Shown: positions 33,482 to 46,491, numbered from the stretch's first letter. The stretch: 64,000 bases of DNA from Hymenobacter oligotrophus (GCF_003574965.1 NZ_CP032317.1:2418001-2482000), one strand, 5' to 3'. The notes: a model not told the origin generated them from the letters alone. Translations and numbers: made by a program.

Positions 33482-34765
33482 ATGCTGAATCGTCAACTTG
33501 CTCCCCCGACCCGGCCAATTGGCCGGGTCGCTTTGCCTACGGCCACCGTTACCCAGCTGCCCAACGGCGCTCGGCTTCATATATTGCCGCATGATGCACA
33601 ACCGGTTGTTCGCTTACAAGTAGTATTGCCGGCTGGCCGTTGGTACGATCCTTTGCCGGGGGTATCCTTGCTTACCGCCCGCACGCTCCTCGACGGCACG
33701 CGCACGCGCACGGCTCGCCAAATCGCCGACGAAATAGCTTTCTACGGCGCCTCGTTGGAGTGCGACCAAGGGTTCGACAGGGCCACGCTTACGCTTTACT
33801 GTTTGTCTCGTCACTTGGAGAAGCTACTTCCGTTAGTTCACGATGTGCTCCTGAACGCCAGCTTCCCCGACAAAGAGATTGAGCAGTTGAAGACGCGTAC
33901 CGTCCAAAATATTCGGGTGGAGCGGCAAAAGACAAGCTATCTAGCATCGGAACGTTTCTCGCAAAACCTGTTTGGCCCGAAGCACCCGTACGGTCGTCCG
34001 TTCAGCGAGGAGTCATTTCAATTGCTTTCTGCCAACGAAGCGCGCAGCTTTCATGGCCAAGCATACGATTTAAGCATAGCAGAGCTTTTCTTGTGCGGCG
34101 ACGTATACGACGACCACACACACCTCATCCATAGCTTGCTTGGCAAGTCTAATACATCAGCTCTGTTAGTTGACAAACCAACAAGTCAAGGTGAAGCACA
34201 ATCAACGCGAAACGATTACGTGCCTGTTGGCGGGAGCATACAGGCCTCGTTGCGCTTAGGCCGCACTTGGCCATCCCCATTACATTCTGACACGCACAAG
34301 TTGCAATTTTTGGTAAAAGTGCTTGGCGGATACTTCGGCTCCCGGTTGATGAAGAATATTCGGGAGGATAAAGGCTTCACATATGGTATCTACGCCAGCA
34401 TAAATCACCGCGAGCATGGCAGCAACTTACTTATTGGTTCGGATGTGAATGCTCAAAACGCAGAAGCGGCAGTAACGGAAATATATCATGAAATGCGCAA
34501 GCTGCAGGAAGAACCCGTACCCGCCGATGAACTAGAGACGGTCCGGAGTTACATTCTAGGCAAGTTCCTGAACGAGCTTGGGACAATTTTTGAGCAAGCA
34601 GATAAATACAGAACCAGAATACTGCTGGGCCTTCCAATAGACTTCCACGCCCGCTTCGTAGCAGACGTGGAAACGGTAACAGCAAAAGAACTGCAAGCCC
34701 TAGCGCAAACTTACCTTTCACCCGTAGAGCTTATTGAAGTAGTGGCAGGACCCGAACGGAAATAA
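33482..34765 (+). CDS. M16-family protein lacking the zinc motif
   Basis: 427 aa with the two-domain M16 (insulinase/PqqL-like) fold. The first domain should carry HxxEH, but the aligned segment reads GVSLLTARTLLDGTRTR, so no zinc site is present. The second domain keeps the non-catalytic R/Y pattern FGSRLMKNIREDKGFTYGIY. It therefore resembles the inactive partner subunit of heterodimeric M16 peptidases, yet no active partner is next to it. It begins 6 nt after porV. From about 34000 on, the gene is visibly less GC-rich than its neighbours. Confidence 0.85.
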   Translation: MLNRQLAPPTRPIGRVALPTATVTQLPNGARLHILPHDAQPVVRLQVVLPAGRWYDPLPGVSLLTARTLLDGTRTRTARQIADEIAFYGASLECDQGFDRATLTLYCLSRHLEKLLPLVHDVLLNASFPDKEIEQLKTRTVQNIRVERQKTSYLASERFSQNLFGPKHPYGRPFSEESFQLLSANEARSFHGQAYDLSIAELFLCGDVYDDHTHLIHSLLGKSNTSALLVDKPTSQGEAQSTRNDYVPVGGSIQASLRLGRTWPSPLHSDTHKLQFLVKVLGGYFGSRLMKNIREDKGFTYGIYASINHREHGSNLLIGSDVNAQNAEAAVTEIYHEMRKLQEEPVPADELETVRSYILGKFLNELGTIFEQADKYRTRILLGLPIDFHARFVADVETVTAKELQALAQTYLSPVELIEVVAGPERK

Positions 34766-34816
34766 TCTTCCCTGCTGCGCGAATAATGTTGTAAGCAAAG
34801 ACTTGGGGTATAAATC

Positions 34817-34878
34817 AAACAGATGAGGCCGAAACGGGGGGCGAGTTAATTCGCCACCCGTTTCGGCCTCATCTGTTT
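34817..34878 (+). terminator. terminator after the porU-porV-M16 unit
   Basis: A very long stem (about 28 bp with one bulge): AAACAGATGAGGCCGAAACG pairs with CGTTTCGGCCTCATCTGTTT, then GGCGA/TCGCC around TTAAT. It lies 51 nt after the M16 stop. Confidence 0.85.
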
Positions 34879-35150
34879 GGCTATCATGTTAGCCCAATAC
34901 CTAGGTAACCTTTCCGCACTAAAGCAGCTAACGATGATATTCTGGATAAAGCTTACAAACTATTATACGATCGTCTATTATCTCTATAGTCGTTAAATCG
35001 CATTCAGCTCAAGTATGAGCCGTTTAAACGAGTGTCATAATGGTGCGTATAAACCATACTCAAAAGGCTATAGAACCTTTGACACCGCCAGGAATCCGGA
35101 CGGCACTGATGCGCCTGCATAGGCGCCATGCAACCAGGGCGATTAAACGC
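34879..35150. other. gene-free stretch between M16 terminator and rRNA operon
   Basis: About 270 bases, AT-richer than the surroundings at 34920-35060. I see one CCTAGG (34900) and no convincing ORF, RNA gene, promoter or repeat. Confidence 0.4.
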
Positions 35151-35182
35151 AAAAGCCCCCCCGCGGCGGACCGCGGGGGGGC
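35151..35182 (-). terminator. rRNA operon terminator
   Basis: Stem CCCCCCCGCGG/CCGCGGGGGGG with a 4-nt loop, followed on the minus strand by TTTTGCGTTT, 11 nt after the 5S gene. Confidence 0.88.
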
Positions 35183-35192
35183 GTGGGGACAA

Positions 35193-35304
35193 GGGTTGGC
35201 GGCGACCGACTCTCCCGCCGGCGAAGGCAGTACCATGGGCGCTCCGGGGCTTAACGGCTCTGTTCGGAATGGGAAGAGGTGAACACCCGGGCTAAAGCCA
35301 CCAT
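35193..35304 (-). rRNA. rrf: 5S ribosomal RNA
   Basis: About 112 nt. The minus strand contains the conserved core CACCTCTTCCCATTCCGAAC, then the helix IV/V region CATGGTACTGC and GGGAGAGTCGGTCGCCGCC. Ends are approximate. It is the last gene of the rRNA operon, about 100 nt after 23S. Confidence 0.9.
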
Positions 35305-35404
35305 TGTCGTGCGCGGACACCTGCTTGCGCGCGGGCAAGCGGGGCCGTGAAGCGTTGACGCACGGCCAGCAAACGCAGGGGAAGAAGAAAAATGCAAGAG
35401 CGGG

Positions 35405-38320
<2,916 letters not shown>

Positions 38321-38418
38321 CGACCCAGAGTAATCATGGGTCTGTCGTTTGCTCGTGCGATGCCCGTCCAACTTACTGGACAGGCCTATTTCTTCTACTA
38401 TGTTTGCTAGCCGTTACG

Positions 38419-38427
38419 TCAAAGAAC
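38419..38427 (-). promoter_or_regulatory. boxA antitermination site before 23S
   Basis: GTTCTTTGA on the minus strand between tRNA-Ala and 23S. The same 9-mer occurs in the leader of 16S (40495-40503). A boxA before both large rRNA genes is the known arrangement for Nus-dependent antitermination. Confidence 0.7.
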
Positions 38428-38499
38428 GTGCGCCGGGCCTGTTGCCCGGCGGCGGGGAAGCGCTTTCCGCAAGGAAAAGCGCTTCCGCAAAAAGGAAAG

Positions 38500-38573
38500 T
38501 GGAGAATAACGGATTCGAACCGTTGACCCCCTGCGTGCAAGGCAGGTGCTCTAGCCAGCTGAGCTAATCCCCC
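38500..38573 (-). tRNA. tRNA-Ala (TGC)
   Basis: 74 nt; the minus strand starts GGGGGATTAGCTCAGCTGG, has anticodon loop TTTGCAC (anticodon TGC) and the T-arm GGTTCGAATCC, and ends TTCTCCA. The 7-bp acceptor is intact. Confidence 0.96.
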
Positions 38574-38609
38574 GTCGCACGAGTCGCCGCGGCCGGACGC
38601 CGAAGCGAG

Positions 38610-38683
38610 TGGGCCTGCGTGGACTCGAACCACGGACCTCGACATTATCAGTGTCGCGCTCTAACCACCTGAGCTACAAGCCC
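38610..38683 (-). tRNA. tRNA-Ile (GAT)
   Basis: 74 nt; the minus strand starts GGGCTTGTAGCTCAGGTGG, has anticodon GAT in CTGATAA and T-arm GGTTCGAGTCC, and ends CAGGCCCA. The Ile-Ala order in the 16S-23S spacer is the classic one. Confidence 0.96.
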
Positions 38684-38807
38684 GGGCCTTCGGTCTTTTC
38701 CCCACCGGGGAAAAGCGAATCCTCGTGTCTCAAAATCATTGAGCGAGTGCGAAAACAACAGGTTAAGCGATTGAACGCCCGATCCGGCGGCGCGGCAAAA
38801 GCGCTCC

Positions 38808-40319
<1,512 letters not shown>

Positions 40320-40494
40320 AAAAGTTTGTTGCTGCTGCTTCCAGCAGCGATTTGTCCTAGCAATCTTTTGCCGCCGCCCTTCCCGCTGGAAGGGCGCGCC
40401 GACAGGATCGGTTTGTTCGTTTCGCTTGGTTCGCCGCTTGCCCGCGCCTCGCGGCGCCGCAACCGGCTACTACCTTGTCGTTTTCAACACTCTC

Positions 40495-40503
40495 TCAAAG
40501 AAC
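40495..40503 (-). promoter_or_regulatory. boxA antitermination site in the rRNA leader
   Basis: GTTCTTTGA on the minus strand, about 180 nt upstream of 16S and downstream of all three promoters. Confidence 0.7.
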
Positions 40504-40569
40504 GGGCGGACACCGGTCGTGTCCGTAGCGCCGCGCATCCCGCGGCCCGTGTTTTTGTGGTTGGGGCTG

Positions 40570-40601
40570 CAAAGGTAAGCAGCTCTTTCCCGCTTTCGCA
40601 A
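40570..40601 (-). promoter_or_regulatory. rRNA promoter P3 (proximal)
   Basis: TTG (40601-40599), 21-nt spacer, TACCTTTG (40577-40570). It is identical in design to the two upstream copies. Confidence 0.78.
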
Positions 40602-40678
40602 CCCCCGGCGCCAACTTTTTTTTCGCCGCGCCGTCCGACTTGTTTTCTATTCCCCGACTCGCGTTCCGAACCGGGCTG

Positions 40679-40710
40679 CAAAGGTAATAAACTCGTTCGC
40701 TGCTTTGCAA
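40679..40710 (-). promoter_or_regulatory. rRNA promoter P2
   Basis: TTG (40710-40708), 21-nt spacer, TACCTTTG (40686-40679), embedded in the same context as P3 (TTGCAGCCC follows the -7 box). Confidence 0.78.
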
Positions 40711-40757
40711 GTTCCAGCGCCGTTTTTTTAACAATCACTTCCGTTTGAAGCGGGTTG

Positions 40758-40789
40758 CAAAGGTAATGTCCTTGAAGAAACAAAAGCAA
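40758..40789 (-). promoter_or_regulatory. rRNA promoter P1 (distal)
   Basis: TTG (40789-40787), 21-nt spacer, TACCTTTG (40765-40758). The region beyond, to 41020, is AT-richer and holds no gene I recognise; it may act as an UP-like region. Confidence 0.75.
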
Positions 40790-41020
40790 GAGCTGAGCAA
40801 GATTTTCAACTTCTGCTTTTTAACCAAGCACTATCCTAAAAGACCGCAAACAACCTTGTTTGGCTTGTTTTCCATACCGCGTTTCGGTTTGGGAGTGCAA
40901 AAGTGGCGGATGGACTTGAGTTAAGCAAGGGCTGGTCAAACATTTTTTCTTGTTGGATAAACGCCCAAACAGACTATGCACTGTATATGTGGCTGTTGAG
41001 CTTTGTTAATGTATCCACGT

Positions 41021-42298
41021 TCACTGCTTGTTCCGCTCTGTTTTCAGGTTAGTGCGTGCATGATCCGCTTCGAATTGATAAATGGTTTGCCCTAGGGCTT
41101 GCAGGAAGGGCAGGCCAACGGATGTGTATTCGTATTGACCGTCGTTCAAGATTCTGTCCCGGTTGACGTACAAAATGGCACTCAGCATGAACTCGACACC
41201 GGCTTGCTGATCGGCGAAGTAAGCGCAATCGGCTAGGTAGCCGTGCGACATGCCTACTATATTATATATGCGTAGGCCGCCTTGTGGCTGGGCCGACCGT
41301 TGGCGGCCGTAGAACAAATACTTCTTGTACGCCGGATAAAAGTCGGGGGAAGCGTACCGGCGAATACCGGATTCGGCTGGGGTACTCCCTAGGTACTTGC
41401 GTAAAAATGCGTAGTCGGTATCTGTCAGAGCAAAGCTTGGGGCCGTGCCCTGCTCATCTGGAAACAAGGTATACCGAAGCAATTCATCGACGACTCGCAG
41501 TGGCAGGTAGTTGGCCGTGGTAAAATCGTAGGGCAGCGGCACGTATTTGCCTGCTTGGTAATAACCGCGCCCTTTTACGATCCGCCCCAGAGGCGGCTTG
41601 GGCGCAGCAGGGTTGCAGACTGCGGGTTGGTGGTAAAGTTGCTTGCCGGTTGCGTCATAAAACGTAATGGGATTGGTATAGCGGTTGGCTGCGGTGTCGC
41701 AGGGGGCAAACCGCCGAACGATACGCACCGAGGGGTACCCGGCTTTTGCGAGCCGTTGATGTATGTACTGTTGACCTAGGAATTCATATAACCTGTTATA
41801 AGCTTGATTATCGCTCACAAGCAGCATTCGCTTTATATAGTTGCCTAGGGTAGCTGTGTTGCTGGTATCGGCAGGAGCGGCGAACGGCACAGCCGTTTGG
41901 CAGCGCCCCGCCACACCCGTTGCCATAATGCTTTGGCGCGATAAAGCGGGTACCTGTCGGCGAAGCGCATTCAGCTTTTCAAGTGAAAGCAGGGCTATCG
42001 GCAGCTTTACTAGGCTAGCTGGGTTGAAATAGGCTTTATCATTCAGCCGATAAGTGAACTGCTGAAAACGCGGCTTACCCTGAGCGTTGCGTTGAATGCG
42101 CGTATAAATCACCTGCAATTCGTACTGCTCAGCCTTATTTACTACAGGTGACAGCGCCGGGGTATTGTATAGTAAGCTATCTAATGGGTTTGCGGCTAGA
42201 CTTGGTGTACGCCCGAGCTGGTTTGTTGGTGAAGCGTTAAAATTGGCGCTTACACAGCCTAATACCCCCCACAACATTAACCTGCCGCGCTTCAACAT
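41021..42298 (-). CDS. beta-lactamase-like serine hydrolase lipoprotein
   Basis: 425 aa. The N-terminus MLKRGRLMLWGVLGCVS has a lipobox (VLGC), so a lipoprotein is likely. The class A serine-hydrolase motifs SxxK (NPASLVKLP) and SDN (LLVSDNQAYNRLYEF) are present at the expected spacing of ~75 residues. A clear KTG was not found; GMSHGYLADCAYF is in the region where it is expected. It is thus a penicillin-recognising-fold hydrolase whose substrate may not be a beta-lactam. The gene is less GC-rich than the average here. Confidence 0.75.
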   Translation of the reverse strand: MLKRGRLMLWGVLGCVSANFNASPTNQLGRTPSLAANPLDSLLYNTPALSPVVNKAEQYELQVIYTRIQRNAQGKPRFQQFTYRLNDKAYFNPASLVKLPIALLSLEKLNALRRQVPALSRQSIMATGVAGRCQTAVPFAAPADTSNTATLGNYIKRMLLVSDNQAYNRLYEFLGQQYIHQRLAKAGYPSVRIVRRFAPCDTAANRYTNPITFYDATGKQLYHQPAVCNPAAPKPPLGRIVKGRGYYQAGKYVPLPYDFTTANYLPLRVVDELLRYTLFPDEQGTAPSFALTDTDYAFLRKYLGSTPAESGIRRYASPDFYPAYKKYLFYGRQRSAQPQGGLRIYNIVGMSHGYLADCAYFADQQAGVEFMLSAILYVNRDRILNDGQYEYTSVGLPFLQALGQTIYQFEADHARTNLKTERNKQ

Positions 42299-42352
42299 AG
42301 CTCTGGGTTAATACCTATTTATACTAGGGAGCATTGCTTGTGCTATGATATG

Positions 42353-43597
42353 CTAAGTTTTGGGTTGGTTGCGCTTTTGGGCAAGTAGTAGGTTGGAATC
42401 ATTGACGCGCCAGTTGTAGCCGGTACCAAACGGAAGTGGGCGTGGTTTGCGTATTGTGTCTTGGTACGCAGCGGTAAGCGCTGGCTGATAGTACATGGCA
42501 AACATGGGAATGGGTTTGCGGTACGTGCCGTAGTGCACAAAGCGCCAGTCGTCCGGTTTAAAATACTTCATAGCAATTCCTGAATCGTCTTGAAGAACGC
42601 ACCGGCTCTGCTCCAAAATAAGGTTACGCACCTTGCTAAAATAGGGCTTGTGCATGAGGTAGGTAGCCGACTTCACGTAAGTAGTAAGCGGACCTAGGTT
42701 TCGCATGTAGGTGAGCACGGCGCCGTTGGTTTGAGCTAGCTTCCAGTCGCTGAGGTCAGCTGAGAAATAGTATACCTTCTTCTCGTGCCCGCTTGAGGAG
42801 CGTAGTTTTAGCAGTACCCCCGGAATGAGAGTATTTGCGGCGGCAGTATTGTCAACCGAATCGGCGGGCAACAACTCGCCCTTGCGGCTGAGGCGCAGGT
42901 GCTGCACATCGGTGATTAGATGGTTGGTGCGCGCTGCAAACAGCATGATTAGGGGCAGCGCGCCGTCGAGTTCTAGCGACTTCAAATCGACGGCCATGCT
43001 GTTGGTGCGAAAGAAGCTAAAGCTCAGCACCGACCACAGCGAGGTTTTGATTGCGTGAAAAAGCTTGGGGCTCTTAAGTGATGCCTGCCCGGGCACAGAG
43101 CCGACCGGCTCCAGCCCCACCAGCACAAAGCTTTGGCTGTTCGGGAACATGGTGGCCGCGTTCAACAAATCGGGGCCGCTGAACGGGTAAAACACCACCG
43201 GGCTCTGCTGCTGCAGGCTGTCGAGCTCTTGCTTGGCCCAAGCTTCTATTTTGGTGGTGCGGGTGGCATGGTACTTCGCCCAACTTATATTGGCATCGGC
43301 GGCGAAGGCCTGCCACCCGGGGTTGTTCGTTAAGGCACGTAGCTCTGAGCCACGCTTCACGGGCATGCCGGCCAAGTAAGCGGCTACGTCGTGCGCGTCG
43401 GAAGTATCGGAAGGAGCTGGCGCCACTACTGGCTGCGCACTAATCGGTTGGCTTGCTGGGTTGGTTACCGCCGGGGCTGCGGCAGTATCGGGTGCAGGTT
43501 GGGGCGGCTGAGCCACCGATGAGGTACGCTGTTCGGAACAAGCCGAAAATGCAACAACGAAAACCGGCATCAACCACCGGCACAAGGAGAAACGCAT
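42353..43597 (-). CDS. lipoprotein of unknown function
   Basis: 414 aa. Signal peptide with lipobox: MRFSLCRWLMPVFVVAFSAC. Residues ~22-65 are a Pro/Ala/Thr-rich linker, then a globular domain (FAADANISWAKYHATRTTKI, FPNSQSFVLVGLEPVGSVPG, LLKLRSSSGHEKKVYYFSAD). I do not recognise the family. It is 54 nt upstream of the serine hydrolase gene and in the same direction, so the two are probably cotranscribed and could act together in the envelope. Confidence 0.7.
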   Translation of the reverse strand: MRFSLCRWLMPVFVVAFSACSEQRTSSVAQPPQPAPDTAAAPAVTNPASQPISAQPVVAPAPSDTSDAHDVAAYLAGMPVKRGSELRALTNNPGWQAFAADANISWAKYHATRTTKIEAWAKQELDSLQQQSPVVFYPFSGPDLLNAATMFPNSQSFVLVGLEPVGSVPGQASLKSPKLFHAIKTSLWSVLSFSFFRTNSMAVDLKSLELDGALPLIMLFAARTNHLITDVQHLRLSRKGELLPADSVDNTAAANTLIPGVLLKLRSSSGHEKKVYYFSADLSDWKLAQTNGAVLTYMRNLGPLTTYVKSATYLMHKPYFSKVRNLILEQSRCVLQDDSGIAMKYFKPDDWRFVHYGTYRKPIPMFAMYYQPALTAAYQDTIRKPRPLPFGTGYNWRVNDSNLLLAQKRNQPKT

Positions 43598-43727
43598 CGC
43601 CTAAACAAACGCTGATTTGCCGGGAAGTTACTAAACCTCGTCGGGTGATAGCGCTAGAAGCAGCAGCGTGTCCTAGGTCCTGTAAGGCCCGAGCTGACTA
43701 CGGCATACTGGTGCGTAAGCCCCTCTC

Positions 43728-45059
43728 CTACCCGATGGCCTTTTGCTTGGCTGCACCTAGGGCGTAGATGACGGCATAGATAACCAACCCCAATGCTACA
43801 GTACCCAGGCCCAAAAGTGATTCGAGGGTTTGGTCGCGGAGCAGATAAACCAGCGTCCAGGCGTTGAGTGCCAAAAACAGCAGCGGTGTGAATGGGTAAC
43901 CCCACGTACGGTACGGGCGTGGTAACTCGGGCTGGCGCCAGCGGAGCACAAACAGCCCCAACACCGTGAGGAAGGTAAACAGGTTGAGGACGAAACCAGC
44001 ATACACCAACACAGCCTCGAACGTACCCGACACGATAAATATCAACGTGAGACCGGTTTGGAATAGTGTGGCCCGCACAGGCAGCCCCCGCCGGCTGCGG
44101 CGCGCCAACCACCGCAAGGCTGGCAAATCTTCGCCCATGGTTTGCACAATGCGCGGGCCCGCAAACACCATGGAGCTAACAGTTGAGACTAGCAGCAGCG
44201 CAACCAGTAAACCCATCAGCTGCCCTATTGCCACGCCAAAAATCTGATTGGCCGATAAAAACCCGATTTCTACCTGCCCGGCTAATACCTTGATGGGGGT
44301 GGTGCGCAGAAAGACGTAGTTGAGCAGCACGTAAAGCAGCGCCACAATGCCCGTGCCGGTAAGCAAAATGCGCGGCAGGTTGCGCTGCGGCTGCTCCACC
44401 TCACCGGCCATGTATACGGCCGCATTCCAGCCCGAATAGGCATAGGAAACATAAATAAGCGACACCGCAAACGAAGGCTGCAGCAGTTGCCGGGTAGCTT
44501 CGGCCGTTGGCGCAAACGAAAACGGTTGGGCTTCGGCCAAGAGCCCTGCCGCGATAAAGAAAATCAGCAAGCTTATTTTCAGCAGCGTAACTACCACCTG
44601 AAAGCGGCTGCCCACCTGCCCGCTGATCAGGTGCACTACGGTAACAACAGCCACTACCGCCACCGAAAGCAAGTTGGCATGCGCTGCGGGCCATACACTG
44701 GCCGTATATCTACCCAGGGCAATGGCTGCCAAAGCCGTGGGAGCTGCAAAGCCAACGGTAGCCGAAATCCACCCCGACAAAAACCCTACTGCCGGGTGGT
44801 AGATACGCGAGAGGTAGTGGTACTCGCCGCCCGACCTAGGCAGTGCCGCGGCCAGTTCGCCGTAACACAAGGCGCCGCACAAAGCTATTACGCCGCCCAC
44901 TACCCACAGCATCAGCAAAGCAAAGCCGCTGGTGGTGCCCAGTACCTGGTAACCCAAGCTCGTGAATACGCCGGTGCCCACCATGTTGGCTACCACAATG
45001 GCAACCCCGGTGTAAAACCCAATGCGGTATACTGGCTTACTGAGTACAGGCTGGCTCAT
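43728..45059 (-). CDS. APC-family amino-acid permease
   Basis: 443 aa with about 12 hydrophobic segments, an inner-membrane amino-acid/polyamine/organocation transporter. The first helix carries the APC unwound-helix motif VVANMVGTGVFTSLGY. Other landmarks are YGELAAALPRSGGEYHYLSR and a loop VQTMGEDLPALRWLARRSRRG. This pattern is closest to LAT/SteT-like exchangers; substrate is unknown. ATG 45059 is chosen because the frame upstream lacks membrane character and covers a large hairpin (45092-45172). Confidence 0.88.
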   Translation of the reverse strand: MSQPVLSKPVYRIGFYTGVAIVVANMVGTGVFTSLGYQVLGTTSGFALLMLWVVGGVIALCGALCYGELAAALPRSGGEYHYLSRIYHPAVGFLSGWISATVGFAAPTALAAIALGRYTASVWPAAHANLLSVAVVAVVTVVHLISGQVGSRFQVVVTLLKISLLIFFIAAGLLAEAQPFSFAPTAEATRQLLQPSFAVSLIYVSYAYSGWNAAVYMAGEVEQPQRNLPRILLTGTGIVALLYVLLNYVFLRTTPIKVLAGQVEIGFLSANQIFGVAIGQLMGLLVALLLVSTVSSMVFAGPRIVQTMGEDLPALRWLARRSRRGLPVRATLFQTGLTLIFIVSGTFEAVLVYAGFVLNLFTFLTVLGLFVLRWRQPELPRPYRTWGYPFTPLLFLALNAWTLVYLLRDQTLESLLGLGTVALGLVIYAVIYALGAAKQKAIG

Positions 45060-45091
45060 GCGGCGAATTACTAAAGAAACGGGCACAAAAA

Positions 45092-45172
45092 GCGCCGTGC
45101 CAAGCGGTGCGAAGCAAAAGTGTGCCCCGGAGCGGCACAACAAGAATGCTTCTGCTACGCTTGGCACGGCGC
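45092..45172. repeat. long nested hairpin between DUF2480 gene and permease gene
   Basis: Perfect 15-bp outer arms GCGCCGTGCCAAGCG / CGCTTGGCACGGCGC, an imperfect middle stem (GAAGCA/TGCTTC) and an inner stem (TGTGCC/GGCACA). The 7-nt period is not obvious; a 10-nt pattern (GTGCCAAGCG, GTGCGAAGCA) fits better. It could terminate DUF2480 transcription or structure the permease leader. Confidence 0.7.
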
Positions 45173-45207
45173 ACTAAGTTGCCCAACGCAACTGCTACTG
45201 CCCCGAC

Positions 45208-45717
45208 CTAGGCTTTCGGACGCTTGTACAGCGGCACGGTGCTGCACGGTTCGCCGTACATAATGCTGCCAGCCACCGGCAAAAGTTTTTGCATGATGGC
45301 CACGTAGGCGTAAGTGGGTATCGGGTCGTTGCCGCAGCCTTTTACTACAATTTTGGCGTCGCGGTATTCCTCGGCGTCGACGCCAGCAATGGCTTCGTGA
45401 AACAGCTCCTGCTCCAGCGCCTCGAGGTTGCCGAACACGTAGCGGTGCGCGTGGCCCTGCAGCTTGCTAGCCAACAGCATGTAAGCCCAAGTGGGCACAA
45501 TGGCATCGGCCGAGCAGATGATGGCCACGTTTTTACCGGCGTACTGGCTCCAATCGTGGGTTTTCAGAAAGTCGCGGAAGTCTTTCTCGCGCAAAATCAG
45601 GCCGTGGTACAGGTTATCCTTGATGTCGTACACGACCCGCTCGCCTGGGTGCTTCAACTCCTCGAGGTTGAAGCTGACCAGGGCACTTTGCGCAACGCGG
45701 TTGATGATTTCGTCCAT
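45208..45717 (-). CDS. DUF2480 family protein
   Basis: 169 aa, soluble, no signal peptide. The pattern LVSFNLEEL near the start, HDWSQYAGKNVAIICSADAI, VPTWAYMLLASKLQG and VVKGCGNDPIPTYAYV matches a small family confined to Bacteroidota and known only as DUF2480. The function is unknown. A cysteine in VVKGCG and two in the C-terminal half are conserved as far as I recall. It follows tsaB in the same direction across a heptad repeat. Confidence 0.85.
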   Translation of the reverse strand: MDEIINRVAQSALVSFNLEELKHPGERVVYDIKDNLYHGLILREKDFRDFLKTHDWSQYAGKNVAIICSADAIVPTWAYMLLASKLQGHAHRYVFGNLEALEQELFHEAIAGVDAEEYRDAKIVVKGCGNDPIPTYAYVAIMQKLLPVAGSIMYGEPCSTVPLYKRPKA

Positions 45718-45722
45718 GGAGG

Positions 45723-45791
45723 AAGTATTCAGTAGTTGGTACTTCGTAGTGAGCTTTCGTTGAGCCTAGGCCAACTACTCACTATGCAATA
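45723..45791. repeat. heptad-periodic inverted repeat between tsaB and DUF2480 gene
   Basis: Left arm 7-mers AGTATTC, AGTAGTT, GGTACTT, CGTAGTG. Right arm CCAACTACTCACTATGCAAT is the imperfect complement. It begins 5 nt upstream of the DUF2480 ATG and ends 4 nt after the tsaB stop. Confidence 0.7.
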
Positions 45792-45795
45792 CACA

Positions 45796-46491
45796 TTACA
45801 AAAGGGCTTTGTTCGGAGTGGTGGTGTACACCTCCTTCAAGTAAAAAGGCTCGTAGTACGCCACGTCTTTAAACGCTTGCCGGGCGTAGGCGGCTTCGGC
45901 CAATTGCGCTACGGCTATGGCCGAGGGGTGCACGTTGGTCAGAAACTCGGCGTTGGGCTTATCAGCTACCAGCGGCTGAAACTTGGCTGCTCCGCTACCG
46001 AAAAACAGCACCGGCCCTAGGTCTAGCTCGGCGGCCCAGCTGTCGGCATCTAGTATTACCGGCGCCGGAGCTTGCAGTTCCTGGCCATCGGCAGAATACA
46101 ACGCGGCGTATACCTCCATGCGGCGCGCATCGAGCAAGGGGCAAAAGCGGTAACGCGCGGCCCTAGGTACCTGCTGGGCAACTTGGTGCGCCAGCGCCGG
46201 CAACGTGCCCACTGCCACCAACGGCAGACTTAGGGCGTAGCACAACCCTTTGGCAGCCGCTGCCCCAATGCGCAGCCCCGTGTACGAGCCCGGCCCGTCG
46301 GAAACCGCAACGGCCGAAACCTGCTCGAGCGCAACGCCTGCATTGCTCAGCAATTGCTCGATCAGTACGGTTAGATGCGACGAGTGCGACTTCTCGAGCC
46401 GCAACTCAGTAGCGGCAAGCAATGCGCCGTCGTGCGTCAGGGCTACTGAGCAAACGGGCGAGGAAGTTTCAAGAGCGAGGATGAGGGGCAT
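45796..46491 (-). CDS. tsaB: tRNA t6A threonylcarbamoyl-modification protein TsaB
   Basis: A 231-aa ASKHA-fold protein that scaffolds TsaD in making t6A37 on ANN-decoding tRNAs. The N-terminal MPLILALETSSPVCSVALTH with phosphate-type loop, AVAVSDGPGSYTGLRIGAAAAKGLCYAL and VAVGTLPALAHQV are the classic TsaB blocks. The C-terminal half is shorter and variable. It is preceded by an intergenic gap of 244 nt containing the ctpA terminator. Confidence 0.94.
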   Translation of the reverse strand: MPLILALETSSPVCSVALTHDGALLAATELRLEKSHSSHLTVLIEQLLSNAGVALEQVSAVAVSDGPGSYTGLRIGAAAAKGLCYALSLPLVAVGTLPALAHQVAQQVPRAARYRFCPLLDARRMEVYAALYSADGQELQAPAPVILDADSWAAELDLGPVLFFGSGAAKFQPLVADKPNAEFLTNVHPSAIAVAQLAEAAYARQAFKDVAYYEPFYLKEVYTTTPNKALL

